Assembly (NCBI GenBank): GCA_003241685.1
Contig: QFPJ01000071.1
Location: 1 to 7,648, forward strand
Direction of reading: 5' to 3'
Length of the DNA stretch: 7,648 nt
Source: Sphingopyxis macrogoltabida
GTDB taxonomy: Bacteria > Pseudomonadota > Alphaproteobacteria > Sphingomonadales > Sphingomonadaceae
A program made the position numbers and the translations under genes. Positions 1 through 5,484 of this stretch are shown here, one piece after another; positions within the stretch are counted from its first letter, which is position 1; each line of letters begins with the position of its first letter. A model generated the notes under the pieces. That model was given only the letters and a program-made list of their open reading frames with translations. It ran no database searches and was not told where the DNA came from.

Positions 1-457
1 ACAGCGCGCGATTGCCGAGTTCCAGCTTGCCGAGCTTGCCGGCGAGCGCCTTGGTCTTGGCGTCCTTGACTTCCAGCGTGTCGAGAACGACGAGCTTGCC
101 GCCCTTCGCCTTGTCGCTGAGCGCCATCTTCAGGCCGAGGGTGCGGATCTTCTTGTTCAGCGAGTGGCCGAAGGTGCGGGCCCGGGGACCATGCGCCTTA
201 CCACCACCGATGAAGATCGGCGCCTTGCGGTCGCCGTGGCGAGCCGTACCGCCGCCCTTCTGGCGACCGAACTTCTTGCCGGTGCGGGCGACATCGCTGC
301 GTTCGCGGGCGGCGCGCGCCGGACCACGACGCTTTTCGAGCTGCCAGGCGACGACGCGGTGCAGAATGTCCGCCCGGGCGTCGACGCCGAAGACGTCGTC
401 GTTAAGATCGATGTCGGCGCCAGCCTTGCCATCGAGGGTCTGAACCTTGACCTTCAT
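1..457 (-). CDS. rplD: 50S ribosomal protein L4 (rplD), N-terminal part, cut by window edge
   Basis: Ribosomal protein L4 is an early-assembling 50S protein whose extended loop lines the peptide exit tunnel. In E. coli it also represses its own S10 operon. The 152 visible codons begin MKVKVQTLDG and include the basic conserved core: RRGPARAARERSDV (about residues 43-56), KKFGRQKGGGTARHGDRKAP (61-80), then IFIGGGKAHGPRARTFGHSL (81-100). The family is usually about 200-210 residues, so roughly the last quarter lies outside the window. The start follows the rplC stop by only 2 nt, and its Shine-Dalgarno AGGAG (466-470, 8-nt spacing) lies inside the end of rplC, which suggests translational coupling. 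The frame stays open to the edge. Identity is certain from sequence and context. Confidence 0.97.
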   Translation of the reverse strand, partial: MKVKVQTLDGKAGADIDLNDDVFGVDARADILHRVVAWQLEKRRGPARAARERSDVARTGKKFGRQKGGGTARHGDRKAPIFIGGGKAHGPRARTFGHSLNKKIRTLGLKMALSDKAKGGKLVVLDTLEVKDAKTKALAGKLGKLELGNRAL

Positions 458-459
458 GA

Positions 460-1233
460 TCAGGACTCCTGTGCGCCGTCGGTGGCCGCGGTGTCGACAA
501 CGGCCTCTTCGGCCGGCGTTTCGACCGGCGCGTCAGCCGGGGCTTCGTTGCTGTTGGCCGCGCTCTTGATGCCCGCCGGATAGGGGGCCTCGGGGTGGCG
601 CGGCAGCTTCACCGCATCGCGGACGAGCAGCCAGCCGCCCTTCGAGCCAGGGACCGAGCCCTTGACGAAGAGAAGGCCCCGCTCGGCGTCGGTGCGGACG
701 ATTTCGAGATTCTGCTGGGTGCGATTGCGCGCGCCCATGTGGCCGGCCATCTTCTTGTTCTTGAAGACGCGGCCCGGATCCTGGCGGTTACCCGTCGAAC
801 CATGGGCACGGTGGCTGATCGACACGCCGTGGGTGGCGCGCATACCGCCGAAACCCCAGCGCTTCATCGCACCGGCAAAGCCCTTGCCCTGCGTCACGCC
901 CTGGATGTCGACGATCTGGCCGGCGACGAAGTGATCGGCCGACAGTTCGGCGCCGACGTCGAGCGTCGCGTCGTCGGCGACGCGGAATTCGACGAGCTTC
1001 GCCTTGGGCTCGACCTCGGCCTTGCCATAGGCGCCACGCTGCGGCTTGGCGACATTCTTCGCCTTGGCCGAGCCGGCACCCAGTTGAACGGCCACATAGC
1101 CGTCGCGGTCCTTATCGCGCACGGAGACGACCTGACAGCCTTCGAGGCTCAGGACGGTAACCGGCACGTGGCGGCCGTCGTCCTGAAACAGGCGGGTCAT
1201 CCCCATTTTCTTCGCGATCACGCCAGTGCGCAT
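460..1233 (-). CDS. rplC: 50S ribosomal protein L3 (rplC), with acidic C-terminal tail
   Basis: L3 is one of the two proteins that initiate 50S assembly, and its central loop reaches toward the peptidyl transferase centre. The product is 257 residues and starts MRTGVIAKKMGMTRLF. The central loop motifs FAGAMKRWGFGGMRATHG and DPGRVFKNKKMAGHMG are intact, as is the core end GGWLLVRDAVK. E. coli L3 is about 209 residues. Here about 48 extra residues follow the core, rich in Ala, Pro, Glu and Asp; long tails of this kind are usual in alphaproteobacteria as far as I recall. I chose the ATG at 1233 over the in-frame GTG at 1242 and ATG at 1239 because GAGGAG (1242-1247) is 8 nt from it, the same layout as at rplD, and because MRTG is the family's normal N-terminus. 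A 282-nt structured spacer precedes it. Confidence 0.98.
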   Translation of the reverse strand: MRTGVIAKKMGMTRLFQDDGRHVPVTVLSLEGCQVVSVRDKDRDGYVAVQLGAGSAKAKNVAKPQRGAYGKAEVEPKAKLVEFRVADDATLDVGAELSADHFVAGQIVDIQGVTQGKGFAGAMKRWGFGGMRATHGVSISHRAHGSTGNRQDPGRVFKNKKMAGHMGARNRTQQNLEIVRTDAERGLLFVKGSVPGSKGGWLLVRDAVKLPRHPEAPYPAGIKSAANSNEAPADAPVETPAEEAVVDTAATDGAQES

Positions 1234-1241
1234 GATCATCA

Positions 1242-1255
1242 CTCCTCAACAGAGG
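1242..1255 (-). promoter_or_regulatory. rplC Shine-Dalgarno inside a small hairpin
   Basis: On the transcribed strand GAGGAG (1247 to 1242) is a near-perfect Shine-Dalgarno 8 nt before the ATG at 1233, which fixes the start. The preceding CCUC (1255-1252) can pair with the GAGG of this site across a UGUU loop. Only 4 bp are involved, so the hairpin is weak alone, but it sits directly below a 15-bp stem and could help limit access to the ribosome binding site. The Shine-Dalgarno is clear; the sequestration is inference. Confidence 0.6.
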
Positions 1256-1267
1256 CCGGGCGGACCA

Positions 1268-1312
1268 TTCCGCACGGCTTGCGGGACCCGCCAAGGCAAG
1301 CCTTGCGCGGAA
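1268..1312 (-). promoter_or_regulatory. Strong 15-bp stem-loop upstream of rplC
   Basis: In the minus-strand RNA the 8-nt arm UUCCGCGC (1312-1305) pairs with GUGCGGAA (1275-1268), with one G-U wobble. After an AA bulge, GGCUUGC (1302-1296) pairs perfectly with GCAAGCC (1282-1276). The terminal loop is 13 nt (1295-1283). No U-tract follows, so this is not an intrinsic terminator. The G-U pair at an otherwise Watson-Crick position, and its place just upstream of the rplC ribosome binding site, suggest an RNA-level role such as a protein binding site or a translation or stability element. It was found by manual pairing only. Confidence 0.55.
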
Positions 1313-1345
1313 CCCTCCCAGCCCGAAATTTCGATGCATCGCCCC

Positions 1346-1436
1346 GTCCGGGCTGAGGTGCCGCCATCCCGAAGGAGAAGCGGCGAGACGGGGGACGCAG
1401 CCCGGACCATGATGCTTTCCGAAGAAAGCGGTCCGG
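1346..1436 (-). promoter_or_regulatory. Mutually exclusive RNA stems in the rpsJ-rplC spacer (switch-like)
   Basis: Reading the transcribed strand, segment 1, CCGGACC (1436-1430), pairs with GGUCCGG (1408-1402). It encloses a second stem, GCUUUC/GAAAGC (1429-1424/1419-1414), capped by a C(UUCG)G tetraloop, with a 5-nt AUCAU bulge. The segment GUCCGGGCUG (1407-1398), which contains most of that 3' arm, is also perfectly complementary over 10 bp to CAGCCCGGAC (1355-1346). The 10-bp pairing would enclose a second UUCG-capped hairpin (1360-1384) and would break the first stem. A third, weaker option pairs CAGCCC (1355-1350) with GGGCUG (1324-1319). Competing 1:2, 2:3 and 3:4 pairings are typical of attenuators and riboswitch-like leaders. 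The complementarities are seen directly; function is inference. Confidence 0.5.
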
Positions 1437-1486
1437 CGGTATCCACCCTATCGTGGCGCAGGCGGCGAACCGTCCTGCCGATAGAG

Positions 1487-1506
1487 GCCCCCGCCTGGGC
1501 GGGGGC
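1487..1506 (-). other. GC-rich hairpin just after rpsJ stop
   Basis: On the transcribed strand GCCCCCGC (1506-1499) pairs with GCGGGGGC (1494-1487), giving 8 bp with a 4-nt loop. It starts 9 nt after the rpsJ stop codon. The sequence after it, CUCUAUCGG, has no U-run, so it does not qualify as a standard intrinsic terminator. It could protect the 3' end of a processed rpsJ message or slow polymerase between rpsJ and rplC. Confidence 0.5.
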
Positions 1507-1509
1507 TGC

Positions 1510-1525
1510 GCTGGCTTAGGCCAGC
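1510..1525 (-). other. Hairpin spanning the rpsJ stop codon
   Basis: GCUGGC (1525-1520) and GCCAGC (1515-1510) form a perfect 6-bp stem around a 4-nt loop that contains the first base pairs of the UAA stop (1518-1516). Part of the stem codes for the last residues of S10. It directly abuts the GC-rich hairpin that follows, so the two could stack. Whether it matters for termination or reinitiation cannot be told from sequence. Confidence 0.4.
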
Positions 1526-1827
1526 TTGATTTCGACGTTCACGCCCGCGGCGAGGTCCAGCTTCATCAGCGCGTCGACCGTCTGCGGGGTGGGCTGCACG
1601 ATGTCGAGCAGCCGCTTGTGGGTACGCACCTCGAACTGCTCGCGCGACTTCTTGTCGATGTGCGGACCGCGGTTCACGGTGAATTTTTCGATGCGCGTCG
1701 GCAGCGGGATCGGACCGCGAATGAGAGCGCCCGTGCGACGTGCCGTGTCGGCAATGTCGGTGGTGGCCTGATCGAGCACGCGGTGATCAAAGGCCTTCAG
1801 GCGAATGCGAATATTCTGCGTTTCCAT
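1516..1827 (-). CDS. rpsJ: 30S ribosomal protein S10 (rpsJ)
   Basis: S10 sits in the 30S head and, with NusB, forms part of the antitermination complex. The 103-residue product is the same length as E. coli S10. It carries the family signature: METQNIRIRLKAFDHRVLDQ at the N-terminus, RTGALIRGPIPLPT in the middle (residues 31-44), the conserved RGPHIDKKSREQFEVRTHKR loop (53-72), and LDIVQPTPQTVDALMKL. It heads the S10-type cluster, followed by rplC and rplD as in most bacteria. Upstream, 145 nt separate it from tuf. The start ATG has only a weak GGA as Shine-Dalgarno, placed in a hairpin loop directly before the start. The gene is complete with a UAA stop. Confidence 0.98.
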   Translation of the reverse strand: METQNIRIRLKAFDHRVLDQATTDIADTARRTGALIRGPIPLPTRIEKFTVNRGPHIDKKSREQFEVRTHKRLLDIVQPTPQTVDALMKLDLAAGVNVEIKLA

Positions 1828-1840
1828 GACTGTTCCAGTC
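1828..1840 (-). promoter_or_regulatory. Hairpin directly abutting the rpsJ start codon
   Basis: On the transcribed strand GACUG (1840-1836), GAA loop, CAGUC (1832-1828) form a perfect 5-bp stem that ends at the base before the ATG (1827). The only Shine-Dalgarno-like bases, GGA (1836-1834), lie at the loop. In E. coli, L4 regulates the S10 operon through leader hairpins, one of which covers the rpsJ ribosome binding site. This hairpin is in the corresponding place, but its relation to L4 is inference. Confidence 0.45.
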
Positions 1841-1927
1841 GAATCCCGTCTGACGATGCGAAAGAGCGAAATGGCCTGTTCCGACCCCCAAAGGAGGCCG
1901 GAGAGGCCATCGAAAATCTTTTAGCTA

Positions 1928-1962
1928 CGAGCCGCGCGAATCAGTCCGAATCGCGCGGCTCG
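1928..1962 (-). other. 12-bp perfect hairpin between tuf and rpsJ
   Basis: CGAGCCGCGCGA (1962-1951) and UCGCGCGGCUCG (1939-1928) form a perfect 12-bp stem with an 11-nt loop, starting 10 nt after the tuf stop. The sequence after it, UAGCUAAAAGAUUUUCG, has UUUU only about 11 nt below the stem, which is too far for a standard intrinsic terminator. It may be a partial terminator, an mRNA end-protecting hairpin, or the 5' end of a separate S10-operon transcript, since it lies near the start predicted from the promoter candidate over the tuf stop. Confidence 0.5.
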
Positions 1963-1966
1963 CAGC

Positions 1967-1995
1967 CCTATATTACTTTGTGATGGTCGCGACAA
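1967..1995 (-). promoter_or_regulatory. Candidate sigma70-type promoter for rpsJ, over the tuf stop
   Basis: The transcribed strand shows TTGTCG (1995-1990), a 17-nt spacer, then TATAGG (1972-1967). The -35 lies in the last codons of tuf and the -10 starts one base after the tuf UAA. Spacing is ideal and the -35 keeps TTG. A start near 1960 would allow the S10 cluster to be transcribed apart from the str genes. Matches this good occur by chance, so the call is tentative. Confidence 0.33.
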
Positions 1996-3166
1996 CCCCT
2001 GCGCCGACCGTGCGGCCGCCTTCGCGAATCGCGAAGCGCAGACCCTGGTCCATGGCGATCGGGGCAATCAGCTTGACCGACAGCTGGACGTTGTCGCCCG
2101 GCATGACCATCTCGGTGCCTTCGGGGAGGATCACCTCGCCGGTGACGTCCGTGGTGCGGAAGTAGAACTGCGGACGATAGTTCGCGAAGAACGGCGTGTG
2201 ACGGCCGCCTTCGTCCTTCGACAGGACATACACTTCCGACGTGAACTCGGTGTGCGGCGTGATCGAGCCGGGCTTCGCCAGAACCTGGCCACGCTCGACT
2301 TCTTCACGGCCTACGCCGCGGATCAGCGCGCCGATGTTGTCGCCAGCCTGGCCCTGGTCGAGCAGCTTGCGGAACATTTCGACGCCGGTGACGGTCGTCT
2401 TCTTGGTGTCCTTGATGCCGACGATTTCGACTTCTTCACCAACCTTGACGATGCCGGTTTCGACGCGGCCGGTCACAACCGTACCACGGCCCGAGATCGA
2501 GAACACGTCTTCGATCGGCATCAGGAAGGGCTTGTCGAGCGGACGTTCCGGCTGCGGAATCCATTCGTCGACGGCCGCCATCAGCTTCATGATCGCGTCC
2601 TTGCCGATGTTGTCATCGCGGCTTTCCAGAGCGGCGAGCGCCGAACCGGCGATGATCGGAATATTGTCGCCGTCGAAGTCGCGCTTCGAAAGTTCTTCGC
2701 GGATTTCGAGTTCGACGAGCTCGAGCAGTTCGGGATCGTCGAGCTGGTCGACCTTGTTGAGGAAGACGACCATGGTCGGAACGCCGACCTGCTTGGCAAG
2801 CAGGATGTGCTCCTTGGTCTGCGGCATCGGGCCATCGGCGGCCGACACGACGAGGATCGCGCCGTCCATCTGGGCAGCACCGGTGATCATGTTCTTCACA
2901 TAGTCGGCGTGGCCGGGGCAATCGACGTGCGCATAGTGGCGGCCATCGGTTTCATATTCGACGTGGGCCGTCGAAATGGTGATGCCGCGCTCGCGCTCTT
3001 CGGGCGCCTTGTCGATGTTGGCGAAGTCGACGGCGGCGTTACCCGCGACGTTTTCCGCCAGAACCTTGGTGATCGCCGCGGTCAGCGAGGTCTTGCCATG
3101 GTCGACGTGACCGATGGTGCCGATGTTGCAGTGCGGCTTGTTCCGCTCGAATTTAGCCTTTGCCAT
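1973..3166 (-). CDS. tuf: Elongation factor Tu (tuf)
   Basis: EF-Tu is the GTPase that delivers aminoacyl-tRNA to the ribosomal A site in the cytoplasm. The product has 397 residues, a normal full length. GTPase motifs are intact: G1 GHVDHGKT (19-26), switch I ERGITIS (59-65, Thr63), G3 DCPGH (82-86, catalytic His86), G4 NKVD (137-140) and G5 SAL (175-177). Domains 2 and 3 follow, including the FSISGRGTVVTGRVETG stretch, and the protein ends GVVATITK. A GAAGG Shine-Dalgarno lies about 9 nt before the ATG. It lies 119 nt downstream of fusA, the classical str order. Many proteobacteria have a second tuf copy, which cannot be judged from here. No unusual residue was noticed. Confidence 0.99.
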   Translation of the reverse strand: MAKAKFERNKPHCNIGTIGHVDHGKTSLTAAITKVLAENVAGNAAVDFANIDKAPEERERGITISTAHVEYETDGRHYAHVDCPGHADYVKNMITGAAQMDGAILVVSAADGPMPQTKEHILLAKQVGVPTMVVFLNKVDQLDDPELLELVELEIREELSKRDFDGDNIPIIAGSALAALESRDDNIGKDAIMKLMAAVDEWIPQPERPLDKPFLMPIEDVFSISGRGTVVTGRVETGIVKVGEEVEIVGIKDTKKTTVTGVEMFRKLLDQGQAGDNIGALIRGVGREEVERGQVLAKPGSITPHTEFTSEVYVLSKDEGGRHTPFFANYRPQFYFRTTDVTGEVILPEGTEMVMPGDNVQLSVKLIAPIAMDQGLRFAIREGGRTVGAGVVATITK

Positions 3167-3207
3167 GTGTTTGAACCTTCTTGTTCGATGTTTGGTTGAT
3201 CAGTTCC

Positions 3208-3238
3208 GGGCGGAGCCTACCTGAATCAGGCGCCGCCC
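3208..3238 (-). other. 11-bp hairpin in the fusA-tuf spacer
   Basis: GGGCGGCGCCU (3238-3228) pairs with AGGCUCCGCCC (3218-3208) on the transcribed strand, with one C-U mismatch in 11 positions and a 9-nt loop. Downstream comes GGAACUGAUC with no U-run, so it is not an intrinsic terminator. It is the second of two consecutive hairpins in this spacer. Confidence 0.5.
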
Positions 3239-3264
3239 TTAGAGGGTCTTGCCGCGCGGCGCAA
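3236..3264 (-). promoter_or_regulatory. Weak promoter candidate for tuf
   Basis: TTGCGC (3264-3259), a 17-nt spacer and TAAGGG (3241-3236) lie on the transcribed strand between fusA and tuf. The layout matches the candidates before rpsL and rpsJ, with TA and a following GG in the -10. It overlaps the hairpin arms here, so the match may only reflect GC-rich stem sequence. A separate tuf promoter would fit the high EF-Tu demand, but this is inference. Confidence 0.2.
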
Positions 3265-3275
3265 GTCCGCGCGGC
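3251..3275 (-). other. 9-bp hairpin after the fusA stop
   Basis: GCCGCGCGG (3275-3267) and CCGCGCGGC (3259-3251) form a perfect 9-bp stem with a 7-nt loop, 10 nt after the fusA stop. No U-tract follows. The stem core GCCGCGCG is the same as in the hairpin placed 10 nt after the tuf stop, which suggests a shared role such as mRNA processing or 3' end protection. Confidence 0.5.
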
Positions 3276-3285
3276 TTGAACCCTA

Positions 3286-5379
3286 TCAGGCCATCTTGGC
3301 CTTCACTTCTTCGGCAACGTTGCTCGGCACTTCTTCATAGTGCGAGAACTGCATCGAGTATTGCGCGCGGCCCTGGGTGAAGGAACGCAGCTGGTTGACG
3401 TAACCGAACATATTGGCAAGCGGCACGATGGCTTCAACCACCTGTGCGTTGCCGCGGCTGTCGGTGCCCTGAATCTGGCCACGACGGCTGTTAAGGTCGC
3501 CGATGACGTCGCCCATGAACTCCTCGGGAGTCACGACCTCGACCTTCATCACCGGTTCGAGCAGCTTGATGCCGGCCTTCGCGGCCACTTCGCGCATTGC
3601 CGCGCGGCCCGCGATTTCGAACGCCAGCGCCGACGAGTCGACGTCGTGATAGGCGCCGTCGGTCAGCTTGATTTCGAAGTCGATGATCGGGAAGCCGATC
3701 ATGTGGCCGTTCTCGGCGCTCTCGCGCATGCCCTTTTCGACCGACGGGATATATTCGCGCGGAATATTGCCGCCCTTGATCTCGTCGAGGAAGGTGATGC
3801 CCGATCCGCGCTCGCCGGGGGCGACGCTGACCTTGACGCGGCCGAACTGGCCCGAGCCGCCCGACTGCTTCTTGTGGGTGTAATCGACCTCGACCGGCTT
3901 CGCGAGCGATTCGCGATACGCCACCTGCGGCGCACCGACGTTCGCTTCGACCTTGAACTCGCGCTTCATGCGATCGACGAGGATGTCGAGGTGAAGCTCG
4001 CCCATGCCCTTGATGATCGTCTGGCCCGATTCATGGTCGGTCGACACGCGGAACGAGGGGTCCTCGGCGGCCAGGCGGTTGAGCGCGATGCCCATCTTTT
4101 CCTGGTCGGCCTTGGTCTTCGGTTCCACCGACAGCTCGATCACCGGCTCGGGGAATTCCATCCGCTCGAGAATGATCGGCGCGCTGCTGGCGCAGAGCGT
4201 GTCGCCGGTCGTGGTTTCCTTGAGCCCCGCCAGCGCAACGATGTCGCCCGCGAACGCTTCCTCGATGTCTTCACGCGAATTGGCGTGCATCAGGAGCATG
4301 CGGCCGATCTTTTCCTTCTTGTCCTTGACCGAGTTCAGATAGCTGCCCTTGGTCAGCGTGCCCGAGTAGATGCGGGCGAAGGTGAGCGAACCGACGAACG
4401 GGTCGTTCATGATCTTGAACGCGAGCATCGACAGCGGCGCCGCGTCCGACGTCGCGCGCGAATCGGGTTCGTCGGTGTCGGGGTTGATGCCCTGGACGTC
4501 TTCGATGTCGAGCGGCGAGGGCAGATAGTCGACGACCGCGTCGAGCAGCGTCTGAACGCCCTTGTTCTTGAACGCCGAGCCGCACAGCACGGGCACAAAC
4601 GCCTGGCCGAGCGTGCCCTTGCGGATCAGCGCCTTCAGCGTCGCGACGTCGGGAAGATTGCCTTCGAGATAGGCTTCCATCGCGTCGTCGTCCTGTTCGA
4701 CGGCGAGTTCGACGAGCTTTTCGCGATATTCGGCAGCCTTGTCGGCGAGGTCGGCGGGAATGTCTTCATAGAAGAATTCGGCGCCCAGGCTTTCATCCTT
4801 CCAGATGATCGCGCGTTCGTTGACGAGATCGACGAGACCCTTGAAGTCCGATTCCGCGCCGATGGGCAGATAGAGGACAGCCGGCACCGCGCCCAGGCGA
4901 TCGATGATCGTCTGAACGCAATAATAGAAATTGGCGCCGGTGCGGTCGAGCTTGTTGATGAAGCACATCCGCGGAACCTTGTACTTGTCCGCCTGGCGCC
5001 ACACGGTTTCCGACTGCGGCTCCACGCCCGCAACGCCGTCAAACGCCGCGACCGCGCCGTCGAGGACGCGCAAGCTGCGTTCGACTTCGATGGTGAAGTC
5101 GACGTGGCCGGGGGTGTCGATGATGTTCAGGCGATGCTCGGGGCCATTGCCCTCTTCCGCTTTCCACAGACAGGTGGTGGCGGCCGACGTGATCGTGATG
5201 CCGCGTTCCTGTTCCTGTTCCATCCAGTCCATCGTCGCGGCGCCGTCATGGACTTCGCCGATCTTGTAGGACTTGCCGGTGTAATAGAGGATACGCTCGG
5301 TCGTGGTGGTCTTGCCGGCGTCGATGTGCGCCATGATACCGAAATTGCGATAGCGTTCGAGCGGATGGCTGCGTGCCAT
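3286..5379 (-). CDS. fusA: Elongation factor G (fusA)
   Basis: EF-G is the GTPase that drives translocation and, with ribosome recycling factor, ribosome splitting. The product has 697 residues, close to E. coli's 704. GTPase motifs are intact: AHIDAGKT (17-24), switch I ERGITITSA (58-66), DTPGH (88-92, catalytic His92) and NKLD (142-145). Domain II carries FKIMNDPFVGSLTFARIYSG. Domain III/IV signatures include GMGELHLDILVDRMKREF and the domain IV stretch with KKQSGGSGQFGRV. The C-terminal domain V ends NQLRSFTQGRAQYSMQFSHY and then about 15 residues. The start has AAGGA (5387-5391) 7 nt upstream, and a G/C-run hairpin (5398-5403 with 5419-5423) lies just above it. The gene lies between rpsG (105-nt spacer) and tuf (119-nt spacer). 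No disruption is seen. Confidence 0.99.
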   Translation of the reverse strand: MARSHPLERYRNFGIMAHIDAGKTTTTERILYYTGKSYKIGEVHDGAATMDWMEQEQERGITITSAATTCLWKAEEGNGPEHRLNIIDTPGHVDFTIEVERSLRVLDGAVAAFDGVAGVEPQSETVWRQADKYKVPRMCFINKLDRTGANFYYCVQTIIDRLGAVPAVLYLPIGAESDFKGLVDLVNERAIIWKDESLGAEFFYEDIPADLADKAAEYREKLVELAVEQDDDAMEAYLEGNLPDVATLKALIRKGTLGQAFVPVLCGSAFKNKGVQTLLDAVVDYLPSPLDIEDVQGINPDTDEPDSRATSDAAPLSMLAFKIMNDPFVGSLTFARIYSGTLTKGSYLNSVKDKKEKIGRMLLMHANSREDIEEAFAGDIVALAGLKETTTGDTLCASSAPIILERMEFPEPVIELSVEPKTKADQEKMGIALNRLAAEDPSFRVSTDHESGQTIIKGMGELHLDILVDRMKREFKVEANVGAPQVAYRESLAKPVEVDYTHKKQSGGSGQFGRVKVSVAPGERGSGITFLDEIKGGNIPREYIPSVEKGMRESAENGHMIGFPIIDFEIKLTDGAYHDVDSSALAFEIAGRAAMREVAAKAGIKLLEPVMKVEVVTPEEFMGDVIGDLNSRRGQIQGTDSRGNAQVVEAIVPLANMFGYVNQLRSFTQGRAQYSMQFSHYEEVPSNVAEEVKAKMA

Positions 5380-5453
5380 GATCTTTTCCTTGGATTTGGG
5401 GGGAAGCCTTTGGAGCCGCCCCCGATATAGGAAGTTTTGTTGCGATTGCGAGA

Positions 5454-5475
5454 CGCCCCCATAACGCGGGGAGCG
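5454..5475 (-). other. 7-bp hairpin after the rpsG stop
   Basis: On the transcribed strand CGCUCCC (5475-5469) pairs with GGGGGCG (5460-5454), with one U-G wobble and an 8-nt loop, 9 nt after the rpsG UAA. Downstream is UCUCGCAAUCGC with no U-run. It fits the pattern of one hairpin about 10 nt after each stop in this operon, though it is weaker than those after fusA and tuf. Confidence 0.35.
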
Positions 5476-5484
5476 CCCGGCAAA

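Noticed and set aside
1324..1341. Overlapping 10-bp palindromes (1324-1333 and 1332-1341) as an operator
   Set aside because: Each is perfect but short, they lie inside the structured spacer, and nothing ties them to a known repressor site.
595..1356. A 253-codon plus-strand frame opposite rplC
   Set aside because: It mirrors the L3 codons and has no recognisable domain or ribosome binding site.
1928..1962. Calling the tuf-rpsJ hairpin an intrinsic terminator
   Set aside because: The nearest UUUU is about 11 nt below the stem, after UAGCUAAAAGA, so it lacks the immediate U-tract.
2198..3199. A 333-codon open frame opposite tuf
   Set aside because: It is a codon-bias shadow of tuf with no family motif, and tuf itself is certain.
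3340..5430. A 696-codon open frame on the plus strand opposite almost all of fusA
   Set aside because: Long antisense frames are expected opposite highly biased, GC-rich genes. The translation is low-complexity, rich in Arg, Asp, Val and Ala, with no recognisable domain.
5400..5460. A promoter for fusA with -10 near TATATC (about 5424-5429)
   Set aside because: No TTG-type -35 lies at 16-18 nt, so the match rests on the -10 alone.
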